A stretch of 12,863 bases of DNA from JAFGIT01 sp016929465 [NCBI: Candidatus Coatesbacteria bacterium]. Lineage in GTDB: Bacteria > B130-G9. Position numbers and translations under genes: made by a program. Every line of letters starts with the position of its first letter. Position 1 is the stretch's first letter. The notes beneath the pieces were generated by a model. The model ran no database searches. It saw nothing but the letters and a program-made list of their open reading frames with translations, and was not told where the DNA came from. The stretch spans positions 1 to 12,863 of the forward strand of contig JAFGIT010000024.1 of the NCBI GenBank assembly GCA_016929465.1, read 5' to 3'. Shown here piece by piece: positions 1 through 5,889 of this stretch.

Positions 1-711
1 AAGGGCTCCGTCTATAAGCTGACCAAAATAGAAGCACCTGATGCCGACAATTATGTCACCATTATGTACAATCTCTCCAATGCGCCGTCTAGGATTTCCA
101 ACAGCAGCAGCAACTATGTTGACATCGACTATGACCTGTCTGGTCGCATCACGACCATGGCGACGATCACCGGCAGCAATTGGTCTTACAGCTACGATGT
201 GAACGGTCGGCTGGACGAGGTCACGCGGCCAGATGAAACCACCGAGAGCTACGACTACGATCTGCAGGGCCGTCTCGACGAGGTGACCGACTCCCTCTCC
301 GAGACAACCTATTATGTGTACGATCTGAATGATAGGGTGACATCGATAACAGACCGCACCGGCGAAGAGACCACCCTCAATTATGGCTCGACCAATACTA
401 CGATCACGCTCCCAGAGGACAACACGCTAGTTTATGCGTTCGATGCGAGCGGCTATACGAATAAGATCTTCGATGGTCTCAACAATTATATCCAGATCAC
501 GCGTTCAGAGACCACGGGGAACATCACCTGCGTCCGCGACCGAGAGGGGCGGAGAGCCTCCGCTCCCATGAACACCTCGACTCTGAATTGTGTCTGTCGG
601 CAAGCACGTGCCGAGCTCGCCTCATCGGGCGCAGCGACGCAAGGCGGCGCCTTCGTCCCAAAGCTTGGGAGCGGAGGCTCTCCGCTTCGACGCATGCAGC
701 AGAGTCACTAA
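1..711 (+). CDS. RHS/YD-repeat protein, 5' part, open at left edge and broken by a repeat element
   Basis: The frame is open from base 1, so the true start lies upstream. The translation carries successive YD repeats (YDLSGRI, YDVNGRLDEV, YDLQGRLDEV, YDLNDRVTSITDRTG, FDASGY), the beta-strand units that build the hollow RHS/Tc-toxin-type shell, normally a cell-surface or secreted carrier of a C-terminal effector. YD homology stops at about codon NITCVRDREG (near 548). The remaining residues to the stop at 709-711 are encoded by an inserted palindromic element and are not YD-like. The rest of the same ancestral gene resumes in another frame at about 686 (FDACSRVTNKDEYG) and ends at 2233. I read 1-2233 as one gene split by the element. 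A sequencing frameshift is a less likely alternative, because recognisable foreign sequence sits exactly at the break. Confidence 0.8.
   Translation, partial: KGSVYKLTKIEAPDADNYVTIMYNLSNAPSRISNSSSNYVDIDYDLSGRITTMATITGSNWSYSYDVNGRLDEVTRPDETTESYDYDLQGRLDEVTDSLSETTYYVYDLNDRVTSITDRTGEETTLNYGSTNTTITLPEDNTLVYAFDASGYTNKIFDGLNNYIQITRSETTGNITCVRDREGRRASAPMNTSTLNCVCRQARAELASSGAATQGGAFVPKLGSGGSPLRRMQQSH
549..685. repeat. Palindromic insertion element E1 (perfect 20-bp inverted ends)
   Basis: Bases 549-568 are the exact reverse complement of 666-685, giving a 137-bp element bounded by perfect 20-bp inverted repeats. Inside are the palindrome GCACGTGC (604-611), GAGCTCGCCT (613-622) and a GGCGC/GCGCC hairpin (628-632 with 647-651). 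All three inner motifs recur in E2 (3750-3916). YD-repeat coding stops and resumes exactly at its edges, and the reading frame changes across it. It has no transposase, so it is a non-autonomous element. Compared with E2 and E3 it lacks a 33-nt internal block. Confidence 0.8.
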
Positions 712-2233
712 CAAGGACGAATATGGCATCGGCGAGACAGAGTACGAATATGATGCGGAAGGCCAACTGACCGACGTTGACTATCCATCAGGTGCCTCGC
801 ATGAGTTCACCTACGACGACAACGGGAACAGGACGCAGTGGACGCGGACGGATGGTCCGACCACGACCTACGCCTACAACGCGGCCGATCAACTCACACA
901 GTCAACTGAGGGCACAATTGGCACGACATATACGCACGACGATAACGGCAACATGACAGGTGAGACAACCGGCGGTGTGACCAAGTCGTTCAACTACGAC
1001 GCCTTCAACAGGCTGACTTCGGTCACGGAGGGCCTGGCTTCGATCCAGTCGATGACTTATGGACCTGACGGCAAGCGGTTGAGCTTGACTGACTCATCCG
1101 GAACGCGCAAATTCTTCTACGACGGAAACGATGTGATCCAGGAGTACAACTCGGACTGGAGTTCAGTCAGGATGGAATACACGCACGGGCCGTGGGTCGA
1201 TGAGCCGCTTTCGATGACGGACCACGCCTCGCGCGAGGCGAGCGACACCCACTACCTGATGAAGGACCGGCTGGGCTCAATAATCAACATCCTCGACGAG
1301 AACGAGACCGTCAAGACGACGTATTCGTATGACGCCTTCGGCGACCCGACTGCCACGTATCACGCGGGCCAGGTCGATTGCATGTATCGCTTCACAGGCC
1401 GCATCTATGACGGTGCCATGGGCAACTACTTCTACAGGGCCCGCTACTACAACCAATCCCTCGGCCGCTTCTTCAGCCGCGATCCCATCATGAGCCTCCA
1501 GAGCCTCTACGCATACTGCAACAACTCGCCGGCGAATTTCACTGATCCGAGTGGGATGGTATATTCCGATGACTTCCAGGGCCAGCAGTCCGTCGGCTAC
1601 TGGACCCCGGGGGACTCGGCCGCATTACCCCCAGGGCCTGGCCCCGATATGATATGTGCGGGCGTTATTTCGTGGATTGCGGGTAAGGTGAAGAATTGGA
1701 TTAACAATAAGGCGAATGCGAAGGGAAAGGAAGAAGGTAGAACCGCGGTAGCAGTCCGCGTTGTTCGCGAGAATGAATACGAGACAGTGTATAATGACAA
1801 CTCCACAGGAGAGTACGATCCAGGCCAGCACAGTGATTTACCGGTGTTGAGGACCGGCGGCAGTTGGTGGAATAGCGATGATGTCATTGGATATACTAGC
1901 TCAACCGGAGTTCATTATGGGGATAAATATTCCAAGGATTTGGGGGACACGCTTTGGATGAAGCATTGCTATCCGATAATCCATTACACCGTGGGGCTCG
2001 AGGCCACCATCTTTGTCTACAAGGCGCTTCAAAAGGGCCTAAAAGGCTCCTACGGCTCATCTATGTATTATTCGTATGGAGCCAGCGGAGATTTTGACTT
2101 CGGTCTTGGGGATTCGCCTCTTTCTTCATTCTTAAGCTCAATGGGATTGTCATTTGACTCTTCTTCAGGGCGATGGCGATTCGATCCATCATCATTTCAA
2201 TTTGATGGGCCCGGTGGACCACTACAATACTAG
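590..2233 (+). CDS. RHS-repeat core protein, 3' part, with unrecognised C-terminal tip
   Basis: This is the longest frame for the second half of the split RHS gene. The GTG at 590 lies inside the repeat element and has no Shine-Dalgarno sequence, so it is not a convincing start; native sequence begins near 686. It contains YD repeats (YEYDAEGQLTDV, YDDNGNRTQW, YNAADQLTQS, YDAFNRLTSV), DRLGS at about residues 226-230, the conserved RHS core end (RARYYNQSLGRFFSRDPI, about 283-300) and PANFTDPSG ending near 322, the usual border between core and variable tip. The 225-residue tip (from about 1556) has no motif I recognise. It has Trp/Tyr/His-containing segments and a Gly/Ser/Phe-rich end, and its base composition looks more AT-rich than the core. 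In RHS systems the tip is usually a toxin; that is inference here. Without read-through or frameshifting this half may be untranslated. Confidence 0.8.
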   Translation: MSVGKHVPSSPHRAQRRKAAPSSQSLGAEALRFDACSRVTNKDEYGIGETEYEYDAEGQLTDVDYPSGASHEFTYDDNGNRTQWTRTDGPTTTYAYNAADQLTQSTEGTIGTTYTHDDNGNMTGETTGGVTKSFNYDAFNRLTSVTEGLASIQSMTYGPDGKRLSLTDSSGTRKFFYDGNDVIQEYNSDWSSVRMEYTHGPWVDEPLSMTDHASREASDTHYLMKDRLGSIINILDENETVKTTYSYDAFGDPTATYHAGQVDCMYRFTGRIYDGAMGNYFYRARYYNQSLGRFFSRDPIMSLQSLYAYCNNSPANFTDPSGMVYSDDFQGQQSVGYWTPGDSAALPPGPGPDMICAGVISWIAGKVKNWINNKANAKGKEEGRTAVAVRVVRENEYETVYNDNSTGEYDPGQHSDLPVLRTGGSWWNSDDVIGYTSSTGVHYGDKYSKDLGDTLWMKHCYPIIHYTVGLEATIFVYKALQKGLKGSYGSSMYYSYGASGDFDFGLGDSPLSSFLSSMGLSFDSSSGRWRFDPSSFQFDGPGGPLQY

Positions 2234-2297
2234 AGCCAACGGACTGGGATGTTTGCTGCTTGACGACATTGAGATTGACCAACAGGAGGGACCAAAT

Positions 2298-3485
2298 ATG
2301 TCTGAGCACATAAGCTGCGAAAGACGCGTTAAGCTGCCGTGCGCGATCTTCGTTTGCCTAGCTGCGGTCGGAATTGCTTTCAGCATTCTCTCTTGTAGAG
2401 CAATAATGGACGACAAGAATGCACAGATGCTGAAAGCCGTAATGAGCGTGCACTTCGTTCAAGGTAGAAACCTACTAATGGTCACTACCTTGAATGGGAT
2501 TAGGTCGTTCCAATTAGACTCGGATGGAATAACGAATGAGATTGATGTAGCCGTCGAAGACAATCCGCGTTTTTCTGGAATATCGGATTTCCCGGAGTTC
2601 AATTGGCTTGGGAAGTCATCGCTTTTCCCAATGAGTCTCTACGCGGCTGCGGGATTCACGGGGCCGTCTTTTAAGGACGATGAACGTATCCTATCGGAAT
2701 GGCCCTGGTTGTGGACATTTGATCTAGATGAAATGAGATTAGAGCCGACTATCGAGTGTGAGCAGGCGATTTACCTTTCTGAAGTATCAGTTCCGATTTC
2801 GGATTATGTTACGGTATTCACTTGCGAGCCCAGGGAGATCGATCTGTGGTTCAAAGCCAATCGATTGATACCTATGGAACTGAATCTGTCTAATGGGTTG
2901 ATGGCCCCTATCGATTTGCGTTTCAACTCGAGGATCGCTCGCCCAGCCTTGATACAAGTTGAGGATGGATATGTTACTGTGGAAACGACAGAATATGGAC
3001 AAGGCAGACTAGATGAATCTCCTCAATGTTACTTGTCGCACAACGGAGTGATGATTTCGGATGATGTTGGCCAAATCCTGGGTGTTACACCTGATATGAA
3101 ACGGATATTCTTCTCGAAATATGGGTTAAAAAGACATCCTAATGACCTGCGACCCGTGTCGCTTAACTCGTACGATTTGGTTTCCAAGCAGGTTGATGAA
3201 CTAGTATCGAATCTGTCGGGTGATAAATTCAGAATCAGCAGGAACTCAAACAGATTTGGCTATCTCGCAAGAAGACAATTAAGTAGCCTTGCTGAGTTGG
3301 CATCGAATGGAATGCCCCCATTCACTAGCGTTCGAATTCATAGCCTCGACGGTCATAGCATTGAGCAGTTCGATTTAAAAGAGCCAATAGGAACATCGCA
3401 TTGTGATTGGGAACCCGACTTAGGCTTAATTGCATATATGAAGAATGGTGATCTGGAAGTGTATTCCTTCCGTGAAAGAAATTAG
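2298..3485 (+). CDS. Hypothetical exported (putative lipo-) protein, possible beta-propeller
   Basis: The ATG at 2298 is chosen over an upstream in-frame start at 2154 because AGGAGGG (2284-2290) sits 7 nt before it and because the longer form would overlap the RHS gene. The 395-residue product has a basic N-terminus, a hydrophobic stretch (about 14-31) and Cys33 preceded by Ile-Leu-Ser, an imperfect lipobox, so membrane-anchored export is likely. The remainder is rich in short beta-type segments and ends with a SHCDWEPDLGLIAYMKNGDLEVY stretch broken here as DWEPDLGLIAYM and NGDLEVY, reminiscent of TolB/WD-type propeller blades; that is a weak resemblance. The gene lies 64 nt after the RHS tip and looks more AT-rich than the RHS core. 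Position makes a cognate immunity or accessory protein possible, but 395 residues is long for an immunity protein and no family was recognised. Confidence 0.75.
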   Translation: MSEHISCERRVKLPCAIFVCLAAVGIAFSILSCRAIMDDKNAQMLKAVMSVHFVQGRNLLMVTTLNGIRSFQLDSDGITNEIDVAVEDNPRFSGISDFPEFNWLGKSSLFPMSLYAAAGFTGPSFKDDERILSEWPWLWTFDLDEMRLEPTIECEQAIYLSEVSVPISDYVTVFTCEPREIDLWFKANRLIPMELNLSNGLMAPIDLRFNSRIARPALIQVEDGYVTVETTEYGQGRLDESPQCYLSHNGVMISDDVGQILGVTPDMKRIFFSKYGLKRHPNDLRPVSLNSYDLVSKQVDELVSNLSGDKFRISRNSNRFGYLARRQLSSLAELASNGMPPFTSVRIHSLDGHSIEQFDLKEPIGTSHCDWEPDLGLIAYMKNGDLEVYSFRERN

Positions 3486-3585
3486 AAACTGATTCTAAGA
3501 AGAAACGCGTCGCTCGCATTCTTGCATTGCTGACACGCTCATCAGATGGCATAGGCGGCCGCATGGGAGTCGACCTTGCACCGGC

Positions 3586-4470
3586 ATGCTCTCTGGAATC
3601 AGAATTCAACAATTGACCTACGGACCCGACGGCAAGCGTCTGAGCTTGACTGACTCTTCTGGGACGCGCAAATTCTTCTACGACGGAAACGATGTGATTC
3701 AGGAGTATAACAGCGATTGGAGCGCGGTCAGGATGGAATGTGCCCACGGGTGCCCACGGCACACGGAAGCCCTTCTAGGTCTTATCCCAGATCTTGTGGG
3801 CTTGCACGTGCCAACTTCGCCGGAGGGGCTACGTTGCCCAAGTCCGAGCTCGCCTTACCTGGCGCTGCGACGCAAAGCGGCGCCTTCGCCCCATAGCACG
3901 GGAGTGGAGGCTCTCCACCTGATGAAGGACCGGCTGGGCTCGATCATCAACATCCTGGACGAGAATGAGACCGTCAAGACGACTTATTCGTACGACGCCT
4001 TCGGCGACCCAACAGCAACATACCCCAGCGGCCAGATCGATTGCATGTATCGGTGCCCACGGCACTCGGATGCCCCTTTTGGCTTTAATCGGGACTGTGT
4101 CGGCTCGCACGTGCCAACTTCGCCTTTCAGGCTACGTCGCCCAGGTCCGAGCTCGCCTTGTCCCATAATTCGGGGGCGGAGCCTCTACGCATACTGCAGC
4201 AATGGCCCGGCGAATTTCACTGATCCGAGTGGGAGGGTGAATTGCTCGTCGGAAGAATATAAAGAAGACTGCTTGTCATGCCGCGCTTTTGAATATGGGC
4301 TGCGTGTGGCCGCCGCTTACATGCACCCTTCGCTTGGCACGTCCGTCTCAGCCGGCACAGCCGGTGGTCTCATAGCTACTAATTATGTATCGAATTACTT
4401 TGGTGCGACCGGCTATTATAGAGAGCAGGCCGATCGCATGTACAAATTAGGATGTCGAGAAGGCCGATAG
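3586..4470 (+). CDS. Orphan RHS C-terminal core fragment with different tip, carrying two in-frame repeat elements
   Basis: The 294-codon frame is a truncated second copy of the RHS end. Residues 11-54 match the main gene (TYGPDGKRLSLTDSSG, FFYDGNDVIQEYNSDW), residues 112-156 match again (LMKDRLGSIINILDENE, TYSYDAFGDPTATY) and residues 199-216 match a third time (SLYAYC, PANFTDPSG). The intervening residues 56-110 and 157-198 come from repeat elements E2 and E3, which replaced native sequence yet keep the frame. E3 has removed the strongly conserved core motif corresponding to RYYNQSLGRFFSRDPI. The tip (217-294) differs completely from the main gene's tip and includes a Gly/Ala-rich hydrophobic stretch (about 247-267). 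The ATG at 3586 has no good Shine-Dalgarno sequence and most of the RHS shell is absent. It may be a silent tip cassette or decaying pseudogene rather than an expressed gene. Confidence 0.6.
   Translation: MLSGIRIQQLTYGPDGKRLSLTDSSGTRKFFYDGNDVIQEYNSDWSAVRMECAHGCPRHTEALLGLIPDLVGLHVPTSPEGLRCPSPSSPYLALRRKAAPSPHSTGVEALHLMKDRLGSIINILDENETVKTTYSYDAFGDPTATYPSGQIDCMYRCPRHSDAPFGFNRDCVGSHVPTSPFRLRRPGPSSPCPIIRGRSLYAYCSNGPANFTDPSGRVNCSSEEYKEDCLSCRAFEYGLRVAAAYMHPSLGTSVSAGTAGGLIATNYVSNYFGATGYYREQADRMYKLGCREGR
3750..3916. repeat. Repeat element E2 inside orphan RHS frame
   Basis: Alignment of the orphan copy with the main RHS gene shows native sequence ending at about 3749 and resuming at 3917. The 167 bp between replace about 65 bp of the main copy (1189-1253), a net change of 102 bp that keeps the frame. 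It starts with GTGCCCACGGCAC (3750-3762), itself a small inverted repeat. It contains GCACGTGC (3804-3811), GAGCTCGCCT (3846-3855), a GGCGC/GCGCC hairpin (3861-3865 with 3880-3884) and a right end GGGAGTGGAGGCTCTCC (3900-3916) that matches E1's right end except for one base. The native bases just before it (3740-3749) also read GTGCCCACGG, so the left junction is a direct repeat. Confidence 0.75.
4053..4186. repeat. Repeat element E3 inside orphan RHS frame
   Basis: It begins with the same 13 bp as E2 (GTGCCCACGGCAC, 4053-4065) and shares GCACGTGCCAACTTCGCC (from 4107), GAGCTCGCCT (4149-4158) and a right end GGGGGCGGAGCCTCT (4172-4186). It lacks the GGCGC/GCGCC hairpin block found in E1 and E2. 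It replaces about 112 bp corresponding to 1390-1501 of the main RHS gene with 127 bp, again keeping the frame. The right junction falls in AGCCTCT, present in both the element end and the native gene, so the exact border is uncertain by a few bases. Confidence 0.75.
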
Positions 4471-4526
4471 AAAGCGATAGAAATGCGAGAATACTTCAGA
4501 TCATCCGAACATCACCAGAGAGGGGA

Positions 4527-4838
4527 ATGATGATCGATCCCATACTCATCTGCGCGCTGCTGATCACTATATTCATTCTGAACAAGCTCCCGTGGTTCAC
4601 GATCTTTCGAGTATCCGAGGAATCGCAGAACATGCATGTCGGGATCCGAATAGTCCTACTGGCATTTGGCTTGTTTTTCGCATTCCAATGTCTGCTTCTT
4701 GCGCTTCTTACGGTTATCGATCCCGATGCAGCAACTGCTCTAATTCCCTGGCAATTTGCATTGGGCGGAATTATTCTCTTGAATCTGTTTCTGTTGAACT
4801 GGGGGTCTACGTTTCCGCTTCTGCCGAAAACCAGATGA
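4527..4838 (+). CDS. Small three-segment membrane protein, function unknown
   Basis: The ATG at 4527 follows GAGAGGGG closely; a second ATG at 4530 is equally possible. The frame extends upstream to 4452, but that would overlap the orphan RHS end and adds a non-hydrophobic leader without a ribosome site. The 103-residue product is hydrophobic, with likely membrane helices at about residues 4-18, 39-62 and 74-96, and ends in a short charged tail. No family was recognised. It lies 56 nt after the orphan RHS tip and is followed 39 nt later by a protein of similar size and topology. In polymorphic-toxin loci, small membrane proteins in this position are often immunity proteins; here that is inferred from position only. 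Confidence 0.65.
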   Translation: MMIDPILICALLITIFILNKLPWFTIFRVSEESQNMHVGIRIVLLAFGLFFAFQCLLLALLTVIDPDAATALIPWQFALGGIILLNLFLLNWGSTFPLLPKTR

Positions 4839-4877
4839 AGAGAACCGGGAAATAAAGCTAGAATCGACCGATTCAGG

Positions 4878-5282
4878 ATGATGGCTAGTCTTTTGTTACT
4901 CGGAATTATTCTCACTTATGGCGTAATATCCCTGCTCGTCTTATCCTCGATAATCAGCAGGCTGCTTAGTACGACATATGATATCGCAGATGATAACCAG
5001 GATCGCTTGAAGAGCATTCTGCGCTCAATGGCACCCGTATTGGCCCTAATCGGGATTGTGGTGTTTGCCTACGCCCTGCTTTCCTTTGTGTTCCTGGGCG
5101 TCAAGCTTGCGAATCTGAATCTGCTAATTGCCATTCTCGCATTTTCAGCTATCGGAGTGTGTCGTCTGGCCATGGCTCTGATTTGGTTTAAGTTCCCCTT
5201 AAGGCGATCGGCTCAGGTTGAAGAAGATGTGGGGCCTCACGAGGACTCAGAAAGGCAGCCCTCAGAGAATCGGTCTAAATAG
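4878..5282 (+). CDS. Small three-segment membrane protein with acidic tail, function unknown
   Basis: The start is ATG 4878 (or the adjacent ATG 4881), with a weak CAGGA just upstream. The 134-residue product has hydrophobic segments at about residues 2-29, 51-76 and 78-102. A linker rich in charged residues follows the first segment (about 34-49). The hydrophilic C-terminal tail (from about 110) is rich in Glu, Asp and Ser. Its size, topology and spacing resemble the gene before it, so the two may be a pair acting together, although I see no clear sequence similarity between them. No family was recognised. Its placement after the orphan RHS tip suggests immunity or an accessory role, which is inference. 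Confidence 0.65.
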   Translation: MMASLLLLGIILTYGVISLLVLSSIISRLLSTTYDIADDNQDRLKSILRSMAPVLALIGIVVFAYALLSFVFLGVKLANLNLLIAILAFSAIGVCRLAMALIWFKFPLRRSAQVEEDVGPHEDSERQPSENRSK

Positions 5283-5889
5283 CTCAGACAGAACCTAATT
5301 GCGCCCATGGTAGAAGAATTGACTGCATTTGATATTCCGCCTCGAAAATGCATCGGTCGTTTGAGAGCATGCTGCGGCCCCCCAGGCTGACCTATCTGGC
5401 ACGCGCACGTCTCTTGTTCGGAGAGGGGCGCTCGGGCGAGTTCGAAGAGGCCGAGCAGGACGACCTTGTTGCCTTTGACCGCGATGAGCTTCTGTGGACG
5501 CTGACCGTGTCCAGGAACTCCTCGAAAGTCTCGAGCGGGAAGGATCATACGAATCTGCCCAATGAAAGGCCTCGTGAGAGAGTGTGGATTCTGCGAATGC
5601 GGCCAATATTCCATGCAAGAGCTGGCCTTGCCATAGGAATGGAATTCGAGCAATCGCAGTTTCTGCTTCGGCGGGCTGGAAAGCCCACGCTAACCTGGTT
5701 CCTGTGCCCAGATGCGCCACAATATTATCCACGAGATAGGTTGATCTTCCACCAGATAAGATGAGACATTGCCGCCTGCAGCCGCCGCCCAACAGGACGA
5801 ATTGACAGTGGGCGTCTCTTGGTGCGATATTCGCATATATCTATGGCGAAGACATTGTGTCAGAGTGAAATTGAACCAGGACTTCGGCT
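5283..5889. other. 607-bp stretch without a supportable gene
   Basis: Open frames exist on both strands (for example 5348-5764 plus, 5295-5792 minus), but none has a convincing ribosome-binding site, a recognisable motif or a continuous domain. One small hairpin, GGGCT/AGCCC with a 4-nt loop, lies at 5673-5686. The region could be a decayed gene or the scar of earlier rearrangement between the RHS locus and the glycosyltransferase. I see no promoter, terminator or RNA that I would defend. Confidence 0.5.

Larger units (their letters stand above)
3616..4240 (+). repeat. Partial duplication of RHS core 1060-1560
   Basis: Three blocks at 3616-3749, 3917-4052 and 4180-4240 are close nucleotide copies of 1060-1189, 1254-1389 and 1502-1561 in the main RHS gene, in the same order and orientation. 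Differences are mostly synonymous third-position changes (for example at 3634-3660), so the two copies diverged while under protein-level constraint or were exchanged by recombination. The blocks are separated by elements E2 and E3. Confidence 0.85.

Noticed and set aside
549-4186. The three spaced repeats as a CRISPR-like array
   Set aside because: The copies are 134-167 bp, kilobases or RHS segments apart, variable in structure and read through as protein; no regular spacer pattern or cas gene.
5348-5764. Plus-strand 138-codon open frame
   Set aside because: No ribosome-binding site, no recognisable motif, and equally long frames on the opposite strand; judged not supportable as a gene.
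5295-5792. Minus-strand 165-codon open frame (and an overlapping one at 5237-5653)
   Set aside because: Ser/Arg/Ala-rich composition with no domain pattern; overlaps the end of a plausible membrane-protein gene.
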